Positions 38,233-47,900 of a stretch of 64,000 bases of DNA are shown piece after piece. The notes under the pieces are model-generated. The model was not told where the DNA came from and did no database searches. It saw only the letters and a list, made by a program, of their open reading frames with translations. Each line of letters opens with the position of its first letter. Position 1 is the first letter of the stretch. The position numbers were made by a program, and so were the translations under genes. Origin of the DNA: Lojkania enalia (taxonomy: Eukaryota; Ascomycota; Dothideomycetes; Pleosporales); contig ML986752.1 of the NCBI GenBank assembly GCA_010094045.1, positions 38,397 to 102,396 of the forward strand. Direction: 5' to 3'.

Positions 38233-38466
38233 TTATTTGCTAAGATTTAAACTATACTTCTCTAGAGAATAGACGCGCTTCTTAGTATACTCTAGGTAAG
38301 AAAAAGCTGTATAATAGTAACACGTAAATTTCTTAAGATAGTAAATCTCCTCTTTTTTAGTAGCTATAAAATCTCGATAGATAGAGGTAGATTTCTTATA
38401 GGCCTTTAATATATTCGCTAAGAAGTAGCGAAGAGTACTCTCGGTTAGAGAAAGATCGCAGGACAA
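38233..38466 (-). CDS. Antisense 77-residue open frame downstream of Gypsy-3 pol
   Basis: A 77-codon frame starting at ATG and free of stops, on the strand opposite to pol, between the chromodomain and the presumed polypurine tract. It is Lys/Tyr-rich (KEEIYYLKKFTCYYYTAFSY, EYTKKRVYSLEKYSL), with Tyr clusters that could be former Cys. It is similar in position, not in sequence, to the antisense frames of the other two Gypsy families. It is probably the surviving part of a decayed element gene, and expression is doubtful in a RIP-silenced region. Confidence 0.3.
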   Translation of the reverse strand: MSCDLSLTESTLRYFLANILKAYKKSTSIYRDFIATKKEEIYYLKKFTCYYYTAFSYLEYTKKRVYSLEKYSLNLSK

Positions 38467-38680
38467 ACCCTAAGAAAAATACTCTCTATATATAGAAGAA
38501 AGAGTAGTATTACTATAATAGTTATAGTTTATAGACTAACAGTTTAAATAATAGCGAGACAAATCTATTATAACGCCTAGTAAAAGGATTAAGTAGCTAG
38601 TATAATAGTTATAGGTAGAAGTATTTTTGTGTTAAACCTTTAGTATAATAGAAAAGAAAAAGGAAGAAGAATAGGGCTAT

Positions 38681-38887
38681 ACTCGCGAGCTGAGTAGGAC
38701 CTACTAGAATATATAAAGTACCAACCCCGGAACAGAAAAATATAAATATAGTACTATAGTACACCTACGTAGAATGTGTTAGAAGCTGGAATAAGCTGCT
38801 AGAAATAGTAGGATACTATACCTAAATAGAATAGATAAGATAATAGATTAAAAAGCTTCGGGATAAACCTATAAAGAGGGGAGCGGG
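38681..38887. other. AT-rich sequence with no recognisable gene
   Basis: It lies between the purine-rich tract of Gypsy-3 and the large inverted repeat. It may be a 3' LTR remnant, but no partner was found. Confidence 0.4.
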
Positions 38888-39225
38888 TATTATAAATATA
38901 GAACGCTAAGAGGCACCGCCTCTATAGCTAAGGTTTAATCTAATATTAGCTACTATATAGGTCGACTCGGACGAGGACTAACAAGGTAATAATAGGTAGA
39001 AGTATATTAGGAACTAATTATTAGACAGCAAGCAGTAGGACTGTAGGAACTAGGGAGATAATTAGCTGGATGATAAGGTATAGTACAACCTATATACGTA
39101 ATAATGGTAGAAGTATCAGGTATAGCAGGACGAACCTAACAGACCTGACAGACCTAATAAGCTAGGCTTAGCGGTCTTGGACCTAACTATATAAGACGGA
39201 AGATCTCCTTAATAGATTAGGTCCT
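38888..39225 (+). repeat. Left arm of 338-bp inverted repeat (RIP-mutated)
   Basis: The arm pairs with 39,510-39,847 in inverse orientation. Shared anchors include AAGAGGCACCGCCTCT, AAGCAGTAGGACTG, GTATAGTACAACCTATA and AATAAGCTAGGCTTAGCGGT. Nearly all differences are transitions with T or A on this arm, so the left arm was RIPed. On the plus strand one frame reads with RIP-type stops (SKQQDCRN-like, YNLYT), so the repeat may derive from a coding segment I do not recognise. Confidence 0.85.
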
Positions 39226-39509
39226 GTATAGTTATTCTCGTAGATTTATCTCGTTACCACGTTAGACTTCTGAATATACTCGTTACATTCGAAGAACCGG
39301 CGATTCCTAATACTCTCTCTTCACTGAAGCTACCACCTCTAACTGACCTAATGTAAATAAGCCCCCGGTGTGTGTACGACTGCAACGGCGGTCGTTATAT
39401 GTGCCAGCGGTACATAGGTTAGTAACATCTATCCTGCACCTAGCTAATTAGAGGCCATTACATATATCGTTGACAACCCTATATAGGCCGCTCGCTTATA
39501 AGGTACGTT
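39226..39509. other. Spacer of the inverted repeat, including an orphan Fot1-type terminus
   Basis: A 284-bp loop in which CpA/TpG content returns to normal from about 39,290, marking the end of the RIP block. At 39,479-39,508 it contains CTATATAGGCCGCTCGCTTATAAGGTACGT-type sequence, the right end of the 1,854-bp Fot1-like family followed by TA, with no element body. No gene seen. Confidence 0.6.
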
Positions 39510-39847
39510 AGGACTTAATCTAATAAGAAAATCTATTAACTTATATAGAAAGGTTTAAGACCGCTAAGCCTAGCTTATTAGGTCTATTAGGTCTGTCAGG
39601 TTTGTTCTAACAGCTCTAATACTTCTGCTCTTGTTACGTGTATAGGTTGTACTATACCTCATCATCCAACCAATTATCTCCCCAGTTCCCGCAGTCCTAC
39701 TGCTTACTTTCCGATGGTTGGTCAATAACATGCGTCTGCCTGTTATTACCTGGTTGGTCCTTGTCCGAGTCGGCCCTCACAGTGGCTGATGTTGGATCAA
39801 GCCCTAGCCACAGAGGCGGTGCCTCTTGGCATCCTGTGTTCATAATA
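39510..39847 (-). repeat. Right arm of 338-bp inverted repeat (largely unmutated)
   Basis: Inverse copy of 38,888-39,225 that keeps its CpA and TpG sites, for example CCAAGAGGCACC and GGTTGGATGATGAGG on the minus strand. The minus-strand frame has stops but includes WGDNWLDDEV, matching the left arm's degraded version. A short plus-strand open frame here (39,638-39,883) runs against this and is not taken as a gene. Confidence 0.85.
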
Positions 39848-40522
39848 GGTAGTCGGCGCGGACCGCCTTGCAGCAGGAACTAGCTAAGCGAGCGTCCGCG
39901 GTTCGAGTAAAAGAATGTCCGAGATGAATATCCTCCTTTTCAACAATTCAGAAGTTTCCCCAAAGCGTCTCCAAAGCGTCTACAAGCCCTGGAGTTATGA
40001 CACAACTGAGAGAGTGAAGCACCGCCCCCCCCTTTCCCCCGTCTCCTCAACGACCACCCTGCTCCCATTCCTTCGCTCTACTAGTGTGTTGGCAAGGCTG
40101 CAGTCACTACAGAACCCGCCGTTTCCGTACTAGTAGCCACTTTCTATCCCCTGAGCATACATTGCAGCTCACCATAAGTTACCCCGATAGGGGTGGGGGC
40201 TGAAGGTGTGGGGGAAAGGGGACGCAGCAGGTGTCAGCAAGCTGCAAGAACAAAACCAGCTGTCGCATTCTATCTCATGTCTGGTAAGCCACTTCTCAAA
40301 CTCACGAAATATAAAGATTGTATAACAAACAAAAGCCTACTACAGCAACTAATATACCGGGGCGAAAATGAACCCCAGAATGGAGCAACAACACCAAAGC
40401 GTCAAACTTCCAAAGTCCATTGCCCCTCCGCGGGTAAAAGAGAAGCTTTCATGGTGCAAGACTCAGCTCCGCTGTCTCATCAACATTCGATATACTAATA
40501 TGCCACACAGGGTGTTGTTTGA
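39848..40522. other. Normal-composition intergenic sequence, no gene supported
   Basis: Several short open frames (up to about 100 codons) overlap in different frames here. None resembles a known family or shows intron signals. I see nothing further. Confidence 0.5.
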
Positions 40523-42044
40523 GCCGGCACAACATCAAGCACACTTGCTCATTTTTTCCGCTACTACGTTCGTGTAAAATGCTTCCGACGGCTCCTCGTA
40601 GACGACTACATCGTTGGTTTCGCATGATGCCTTCTCCTCGCCGCAGCTATTACATGGCAAGTTCTGGTGGAGGATCTGTATGAAGTCATGGAAGTCGGGG
40701 CTCATCTGCGCATACCATCGGCCGATTTCATAGCAGTGTTCGACAGGTACTCGAGAGGGCTCTGTGCTTCTCGCTTTCCCTATTGAAATCTATGCCATCA
40801 GAGCAAATTTCCTTGTCTTTTTTTGTGGTGAGAGGCGAATTTTGTCTCATGGAGGGAAATGAGGATCTGAACTGCTTGATTGAAGATGGCCAGCGGGCCA
40901 TATTTATGTACATGGAAAAGGGGTATATCAGCTGATATGCAGCGTGATATCGTACGACGATATCTGATACGGCTCGGCAGACTTGCCAAAATCCCCATGA
41001 CGTTTTTTATAAGCTTGGGATCAAGGTACGCACAATCTGTGAATTCGACAGCACACACAAACCTAGTGCTTATCACTTTCTTCAAGATCACATATTACCG
41101 CATCTCCTTTGGTCCATTAGTGTCTTCACAGCCGCCTCCTTTATCACGTTCATTGGCATTCTTCCATATCGTTGTCTCCTTGGGAGCTTCGTAGAAATGA
41201 CAACGTTCTGCCAAAATGATGAGTCATTACGCTATCAAATAATCATTTTGAAAGTAAACATGGCTCTAGACGTAGTCACCGATGCATTCAGTAAGCTCTA
41301 ATATCCCAATTCCGCATTTTCTTCATCTTTTATCTGCACTGTTTTTGCGTGCCGGGGCTAATAGAAGCTACGCAGTCGTGGTTTTGCCCATCTCGGTCCT
41401 TGGGAATGTCCGCATCAGTCAGACCCGTTGACTTGCGCTGGCCAGCATCTTTGGCCTCGTATTGATCACCATGATCATCGCCATTATACGGGTTTCTATC
41501 GTGACCAAGAATACCCAAAACCAAGCTTTCAAGCAGATGGAATCCACATGGCTGAATATATGGCTTTCCACCGAATCATTTGTTGGTACGTCGGCTTTTC
41601 CGCCGCCTATCTGGACATCACGTCTGACGTTTTCCCGCAGCCCTTTTAGTAGCCTGCCTCGGCTCCTTCCGTGTCCTCTTCGCAACCAAGGGACACGCCT
41701 GCGACGCTTTAGAAGCCGCTGAAAACCATCAACTTGAAGCCCATAAAGACAGCAATGAGAAACGCCACCGTATCGTTAACGCACGCTTCAAGCATTTCCA
41801 GAACTCCCTGTTTGAGACGATTAGAACTGGAGAGGTCGAAGGGACGACGTTTAGTAGGACTGGAAAGATCAATAATGATAGCGGACCAAATTTAAGAGAG
41901 GAAATAAGTGTGGATGAAGAAAGTGGGGGGGGTATGATAAAGGATTGTAAAGGAAGCGATAGCTTGGAGATGGCAAATGTCGCCGTTTTGAATTCACATG
42001 GACTTACAGACAGACATGGCAAAGCTCAGCGAAAATGGTGTTGA
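40523..42044 (+). pseudogene. Rhodopsin-domain (fungal seven-helix, PTH11/CFEM-receptor-type) membrane protein pseudogene
   Basis: The fungal rhodopsin-type membrane domain can be followed in pieces. Helix 1 end and loop: FFRYYVRVKCFRRLLVDDYI (from 40,555), with a DDY motif. Helix 2: LLLAAAITW, broken by TGA at 40,625-40,627. Helix 5 region: ISVFTAASFITFIGILPY (about 41,118-41,175), then FCQNDESLRYQ. Helix 6: NMALDVVTDAF, intron 41,291-41,375 (GTAAGC...GCTAATAG...GCAG), then IVVLPISVLGNVRISQTR, a TGA at 41,429-41,431, then LALASIFGLVLITMIIAIIR. Helix 7: NIWLSTESFV, intron 41,586-41,640 (GTACGT...CGCAG), ALLVACLGSFRVLF. A cytoplasmic tail of about 125 residues ends at TGA 42,042-42,044. At least two in-frame stops and a frame jump near 41,010 make it non-functional. 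Such proteins are proposed receptors in fungi; no ligand can be inferred. Confidence 0.72.
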
Positions 42045-43399
42045 TAAGGGACCGATAGATTGATCTTAGCGTCTCGAGGTTCCTTGGGGATGTGAGCCTT
42101 GGTGTTCTCCTGATAAGCTGCGGTACATGACTGGGGCACTTTTCTCATTTGGAAAAGTATTCAGAGGATTTATGAGGCCATTCATAGACGATTAATCTCA
42201 CTACTGTTGATCTGCTACTGTTAAAAGCAGTTAAATCTTGGGCTCTGTGATATGCATTGTTCTTAGTTGGCATACGGACGCTCGTTTGAGGCTAGATGGA
42301 TTGCTGATCACGGCATTGAATTTGTTACACATCAGCTAAATGAAGCAGTGCTACACTACATTATAAAGCTTCACAATAGGGACAGTCTATCAAAACTAGC
42401 TTGCAGTTCTGGTGCTGTCTTACCCATCGTGCTCTCTATTGCGTTAGGTCAGCTATCTACATGCGCATGTCACAAATTTCGAGCAATCATAATGGTTACA
42501 TAGAACGAATGCCTGGAAGACAGAGTGAATCTGTTGGAGAAAAAAATTGATGAGACAGCAAGTACTGCACTGCACTGCTACAGCTCGTAGCTGCGCTGTC
42601 TGGTACATGACAATTTGAACATTAGAACTCTAGGAAAACCCTGAGTTTGATCTTAAGCTGTACGAATATATCCCCCGACTGAATTTTTGCTAGAAATTAT
42701 TGTGAGGAGAAATGCGGTCAGTTGATATGTCTCTCAAATAAGACACTACTATCACTTACTATATTTCAGCCCGATCCATTCCAGATATGAATATTCAGAT
42801 TATCTAAGTGTTTGTATTTGTTGAGCTGTGGGAAACAGAGTGGGAGGAAGCATGTTTTTCATTGCTTGCTTGGTGGAGCGCGCTCTCAAAAGGACTATCT
42901 AAATAGAGCTAGTCCTAATCGGGACTAGTCTGCAAACGCCGATGTTTGTGAGGTCTATCACCTCGATATCCACCCTCTAACAGTATTACTCTTGCCAAGA
43001 GTTATGGGGCAATTCACCGTGTTTTGGGGTACTCCAAGTGTTTGTGCCGCATCTAATTACGATGAAACATATCAACTCTCAATTTTATGTTAATATATTA
43101 TGAGCGATGTCTTGTTTTCTGATTGTTTTGACTAAACCTTGATTTTCGAATTGGCAGTGAATTATAGCACACGTTAATAAGACACGCCAGAAACACTTGG
43201 TATATTATAATTAGCTGCTCATTTGAGCTCTCCGTTAGAAATGTTCACTTTTTTAAGGTATCCTATTTATAAATTTCTAGAAATATATGTATCTTTCTAA
43301 CGCGGCGTATCCCGTAATTGATAAGCGGCAATATGCATCCTAATAAAACCATGCATGCTCACTCTCTCGCTTCTTGAGCGCCAGTTATTGGCACTATAG
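42045..43399. other. Intergenic, nothing recognised
   Basis: Moderately AT-rich DNA with intact CpA/TpG. A 78-codon plus-strand frame at 42,267-42,503 has no family features or introns. No RNA gene or transposon end was seen. Confidence 0.5.
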
Positions 43400-44060
43400 C
43401 TGGAGAGATAATCACTGTCGTCAAGAAAGCCTGGAATGAATTCCATGACTAGTAGATAGGAGAGCAGATCAATAAAATTCTGGCCTTTATCTCGCAGGTT
43501 CTCGACACACTAGTTAGGCTTCTTTAGACTACTATTATAGTAAGCTATGCTAGTAGTAGCCTTGCCTACTGCTTAGTCGCTTAAGCGTTTCAAAAGCGCT
43601 GTGAGCTAGTCGGCTCTCAGTGCGTTCTTAACGAACCCAAAACCAAAATTCTTCGAGATCTCGCTCGACTTGATCAATTTCAGTCATGGCCTCTCCGGCA
43701 AGCGTGAGTACGGGCTGCTAGCTAGCTGTTTCGAGGCTAGGAGATCTGCAAACTTAACGACCAGTCTAGCATCCCCTGTGAATTGGATCTGGTTGGAGTA
43801 TGTTGCATACCGAGTGTCCATGAGTCGTACGAAACGGAGCATTTTCAAAAGCTACATCTAGATGCTGAATGTCTGGTTTGGCGTTGTCGGGATAAGTTTC
43901 CGAGATTTGGGAGACATCGCCACCGGAATTGACGAAGATGTGGGAGTTATCCCCCGTGAAGCTGAGTTTAATTAATATCTTAAGATTCGCTACCTTGTCT
44001 AGTTTAGTCCTCAGCATGTCTAGAGCCTCTTTCCGTTCTTCCTAGATTGCTGGCCGCTTC
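43400..44060 (-). pseudogene. Unrecognised coding remnant on the minus strand
   Basis: From the upstream side, a minus-strand frame gives EERKEALDMLRTKLDKVANL (helical, possibly coiled coil), then SHIFVNSGGDVSQISETYPD, then DIQHLDVAFEN (about 44,040-43,830). A neighbouring frame continues with QIQFTGDARLVVKFADLLAS and YSRLPERP (about 43,800-43,690), and a further stretch reads ALLKRLSD with TAG stops down to about 43,540. The switch of frame and the stops suggest a decayed gene with one or more introns or frameshifts. I cannot name the family. It is protein-like rather than random, but this is a judgement by eye. Confidence 0.35.
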
Positions 44061-45408
44061 GTTATTGATTAGATTGCTGAAGTTTTCGTGATTCACACTG
44101 CGCCTGCCTGCTCCTGAGTCTTTTTGCTTTTGGCTGTGGGCCTCGGTGCTTATTTGGACTGTAGTATCATTCATATTTAGTAAAGTCTACCTGGTTCTTT
44201 CTGGAGATGTAAGATCGTGGTTCTGAATCTTAGGCGGAGCGCAGCTATGAATTAGTCTTCACAGAGGTTCAAGATAGTAGCAACAGCATATCAGTTGCTC
44301 TCGTTCTTTGCATTTACGCACTTCTAGTGCTCTGGATTGGCCCTTGTGTCTTCATGGGCTCTTTGCCCTGCCCTGGTAGCAGCGCCAGGGGTAAATCGCC
44401 AACTTCCGCTCCTAGCTTCCAAAGTTGAGAGAAACCGGCAAGAGGGGAATGAAATTGAGAGGCTCATGTGCTAAAACTATTCCATGTGCTTGATGCTTTA
44501 GACAACAAGGGCTGCATTCGATGGCTCTATTCAGCGTGACTTAGGTATCGCTGACACATGCTGCTTGCCCGTGCGGCAGTGCTCGTAAACATTAATGAAG
44601 AATGTTCGCGAATCCGGCTTTGGAAGAATCACACAAAATCGAGATTTATTTTTATCGTGCTATCATACATGCGTCTTGTGCTTTGTACGTACTAGCTATT
44701 CAGCCATGCTTACAAAGTATGCTTCCAAACTTACATCAACCTTTCGCTTTTGATATCCGTTCCAAGTAATCTCAAGATAGTTAATCCATATCGTATGCTG
44801 CAAGTCTGCTCTTGTAATAGTAAAAGTTCATTCTAAAACGCACATACCAATTGAGGAGTCTGCCAGGAGGCTTCATCCTACTTCAGTCCCTCATCTGTGA
44901 GTCTTCCACTGACCTCTTCCCTTCGCCTTTAGCATTATTCGTCCATGTTCGCTCCATGCTCACTCACTACGGAATTAACGCTCGTAAATAGGTAGGAATT
45001 CTGATCAACTTCCTGGCGAAACGCGTTAAAAAATATCAGGACCCCAGTCTAGATCTGTTTATCTCTTGGGTTCAATGTGAATACGCTTAATGTAGATATC
45101 AGTTCTTACATATGAGAAGCATTTTGTCTACACTGGTTTGCAACTAATATACTGGTTGATTCAATGGAACGATTATCAGTGTAATACGTCAACATTGCCC
45201 TGTCTAAAATACAGCTGCCTCAGGCATCCTTGACTACTGATAGCAAGTCATATCGCAGCTATTGCGAGGCACCTGGTGTATCCTTGACAAGCGATGAGAG
45301 CGATCCAAAAGATCTTTCATCCACGGAAACACCATTGCATACCTAAGGGTTGCAAAAGAAATGATAACTCAGAACCTCAACGAACGGGAAACCAAACTTA
45401 TTTAGCCG
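44061..45408. other. Intergenic, nothing recognised
   Basis: No coding, RNA or transposon signal that I can support. It contains the 3' flank of the dehydrogenase gene. Confidence 0.5.
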
Positions 45409-46890
45409 TCATATTGAGCCTTTCCCCAATGTATCCATGGCAGGCTGGCACATCTTATCTAGGCTTGCCTGCAGTCCCGGCACGTTGGATTTCAATTCAT
45501 CGATTACCTCCTTCCACACCTGTTTCTGCAGTGCCCTTGCCTTGTCACTGCCGATTACGGACTCCGCTTGCCTATAGACGCTTCATCAGTACTCTATCCA
45601 ATAGTAACCACTTAGATGCGTCATGACATACCCACGATACATGTCGGGTGTCATCCAGTAATTGACAAACTCGCCCTAAGACGCACATGGTTAGAATGGA
45701 TTCTAATGCTCAACACAGAACAAACTTGTTTGACGGTCGAGAGCGTGATTTATGTACGTGCGCTTGGGTAGCTAGCACTCACGTGATTCTCCTTCGGCTT
45801 CAGTGCGGCCGTGACGCAGATTCTCGAGCCTGAATCGGCCGTTTTGGCAATTACAAATAGAGTTAGCCAGACGCCGATCGCGTGGACCCACGATCTCGTG
45901 GCTATGTGACGGCCAATATCGGTTTTAACCATCCCGGGACACACGCTGTTGACGATGACGAGAGGCCTAGCAAAGCGTTAGCAACCCAGCATTGTGTCAG
46001 CTGTGAGTATCGATGGGGATTTTTTAGACTGGTTGAGGAAGAGATGGGAGATGAATGGGTTCAAGGGCTCATGTCTTACTCGCCGTCCGGCCCTCGGGCC
46101 AATTCACTGACACCCTCGATCATGTACATGAGCAGAAGCTTGCTAACGTTGTAGTTCGGCTGCGTTTCCCAAAATCCGCCATCCCAGTTGTCCTTGCTGG
46201 ACACCTGTCGCAAAATACCGTCCTTTTCCTGAGACCACCTGACCAGTGGATCGATGTCGTTGTAGAGATGGTCGCGCGAGGAGACGAAGACTATATGCGC
46301 TGGAGACTTTCTATGACTCCGGGCTTCACGCATCCATCCTAGCAGAAGTAGGCTGAGGAGAGTCGTACCGATGGTGTTGATTTGGATTGTTCTTTCCCTA
46401 AACCACCTGCGCGTTAGACTGATCTAATGCCGGTGCAGGCTTTACCATATAGTGAATAATAGGGTCAGGGGAGAGATGAGTGCCGTAGTACCTACCAACC
46501 TGCCTCACTTTGCTCCCAGTGAGAATTCACCATGCCACCGTTCAGGATCGCCACATCCAGCGCGGCAGGGTCGGGGAGACTGGTTTTCAGCTTGGCCATG
46601 AAGCTAGTGCACGATTCGTAGCTTTCTAAGTCCAGCTCAAGACACGATATATCGCCTTTGTAAGAGGGCCCCACCGCTTCTTCTATGTGCCGTTTTGCAG
46701 CTTCCACACGAGATGCTACGCGGGATGTGATGATGACGCTGGCGCCGAGGGTCGCAAAGTGCACGGCAGCAGCGAGCCCAATACCAGTGGAAGCACCGGC
46801 GATAAGAACTGTCTGCCCGTCGAAGCTCCCAGACGGGGGCAATGACGCTGGCACGAAACGCCCCACGAGCCGTTGAAAAGGAGCGTCCAT
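45409..46890 (-). CDS. Short-chain dehydrogenase/reductase (classical SDR), five exons, 370 aa
   Basis: Predicted exons on the minus strand: 46,890-46,496, 46,406-46,080, 45,966-45,783, 45,675-45,632 and 45,571-45,409. They total 1,113 bp with no internal stop. Introns of 89, 113, 107 and 60 bp start with GT (GTAGGT, GTAAGA, GTGAGT, GTATGT) and end with AG. The protein has a Rossmann-fold cofactor motif AGASTGIG (Gly32, Gly36, Gly38). It has LNGG in the NNAG position, a catalytic Ser in VFVSSRDH (174/175), Tyr217-x3-Lys221 in YNVSK, and the PGMVKTD turn (about 251). It should be a cytosolic NAD(P)(H)-dependent oxidoreductase on a carbonyl or alcohol; the substrate is unknown. The start ATG sits in GCCATGG, a good context. 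It lies about 1 kb downstream of, and in the same direction as, an acetyltransferase-like gene. No RIP damage is visible. Confidence 0.88.
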
Positions 46891-47025
46891 GGCGTCTTTC
46901 TGTGCACAGAGTTTGTGGAGATAGCTCTTGGGTAAGTGTCAGGGGAGTAACGATAAGCATGGGCAAGACGAGCTTACTTTATGGCGACGAGCTTGGCTAC
47001 AAGGTGACACAAGGCGGGGTTGTAC

Positions 47026-47050
47026 ACGTCACGTGTTGGAACGTCACGTG
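47026..47050. promoter_or_regulatory. Two tandem ACGTCACGTG sites upstream of the SDR gene
   Basis: ACGTCACGTG occurs at 47,026-47,035 and again at 47,041-47,050, a 15-bp spacing. Each contains the palindrome CACGTG, the core recognised by bHLH proteins (E-box) and some bZIP proteins (G-box). They lie about 140-160 bp upstream of the SDR start codon, a normal place for a fungal activator site. Binding is inferred. Confidence 0.5.
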
Positions 47051-47079
47051 ACAGTACTCTCCGATTTGATACTGGCATA

Positions 47080-47300
47080 TTAGTTATGTACTTGGTACTA
47101 GCTAGGATAGGAGGAAAAAGCTGTATTTAAAAGTAGGGCCTAAACTTATATTATTATTTCTATTAGCTTAGATCACAAAATCTGTTTATATCTAATTTAA
47201 GTACTATATATAAATATAACTATTTATTTTAGAATAATAAATGCATAATTAACATAAATACTGTAAATATCTTCTATAAAAAATTACACTCCTAGTGTAG
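47080..47300. other. Small AT-rich patch inside the gene island, possible degraded repeat
   Basis: A stretch of about 200 bp of TA-rich sequence with few CpA/TpG sites, resembling the RIP blocks. It has no recognisable coding or ends. It could be the remnant of a small RIPed insertion between the two genes. Confidence 0.35.
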
Positions 47301-47900
47301 ACTGTCTACTGACTTCAGAGCACCAATATGCATGGGGTTCCTACTGACCTACACTATTGAAGGGAAATTTTGAACGTATGTCGATGCATCAACTGCATTC
47401 TTTTCGGAGACCGAAGAATGCATAAGGTAGTATACTATGACCAGGATGACTAGCATGGATATGTAGCATTTACCTCAAGAATAATAGGGGAATGGGGCGT
47501 ATGCGAAGCGCCAAACAACCGGTGAAAAGGGAAGAATGCGCCAATAACATAGCAAGGCAAATCTCAGATGCGTGTAACACAGTCAGCAGCCGCCTGGGCA
47601 ATCATGCATGCCCCTCTTATACCACCCTCTCAACAATTTACAATCTCGTCGAAGGATCTCAAGTTCGACTTATGATACTCTATGAAGCCCAGAGATCTCG
47701 CCCGTGCTTATCCTCAAAGCTTAAGCGATATTCAGGCATACCGATTGCATGATTTACGCGAGGTTCACAACCCATGTTGATTGTATACTTTTCGTGTCGA
47801 CATATTAATTGCCGTCTCTTCGGAGACCGACGTGTATGCATATAAGATTCAGAACGGGCGTCTGTACAGGTCGGAATTTGTCGAATACCCAGCACGAACA
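47301..47900. other. Intergenic between SDR promoter and acetyltransferase 3' end
   Basis: An 86-codon plus-strand frame (47,492-47,752) shows no family features. Nothing else recognised. It should contain the transcription terminator of the acetyltransferase-like gene. Confidence 0.45.

Larger units (their letters stand above)
9460..38680 (+). mobile_element. Gypsy-3: old Gypsy retrotransposon split by four nested insertions
   Basis: The element is discontinuous: 9,460-10,444, 12,299-13,249, 20,330-21,747, 34,200-34,262 and 36,117 to about 38,680. Removing the four insertions and their target duplications leaves about 5.9 kb, normal for Gypsy. The parts read in order as gag with a mutated zinc knuckle, a long spacer, aspartic protease, reverse transcriptase, RNase H, integrase and a chromodomain. 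The frame crosses insertion sites cleanly; for example, the reverse transcriptase end reads YSRVV up to 21,747 and continues as APLIEITKKEKEFK at 34,207. A purine-rich tract at about 38,648-38,676 may be the polypurine tract. LTRs were not identified. Heavy RIP has destroyed all genes. Confidence 0.78.

Noticed and set aside
1..38680. Alternative genetic code reading TAG/TAA as Gln
   Set aside because: TAG replaces Trp as well as Gln, Cys and His have become Tyr, and the island genes use TAG/TGA normally as stops, so RIP is the simpler explanation.
39638..39883. 81-codon plus-strand frame in the right inverted-repeat arm
   Set aside because: Not kept in the left arm. The strand that shows matching residues in both arms is the opposite one.
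39880..39920. tRNA-like GGTTCGAGT segment
   Set aside because: Only a T-loop-like string; no cloverleaf partner stems could be found around it.
41330..41722. Overlapping frames of 64-88 codons on both strands
   Set aside because: They are pieces or shadows of the rhodopsin-domain pseudogene, which is explained by spliced reading on the plus strand.
42267..42503. 78-codon plus-strand frame
   Set aside because: No homology pattern, no intron signals, and a length expected by chance.
45294..45626. Plus-strand frame of 110 codons
   Set aside because: Antisense to the last exons of the SDR gene; no family resemblance.
46637..47051. Short frames overlapping the SDR start on both strands
   Set aside because: Alternative frames of the SDR first exon and promoter; the Rossmann motif lies in the chosen frame.
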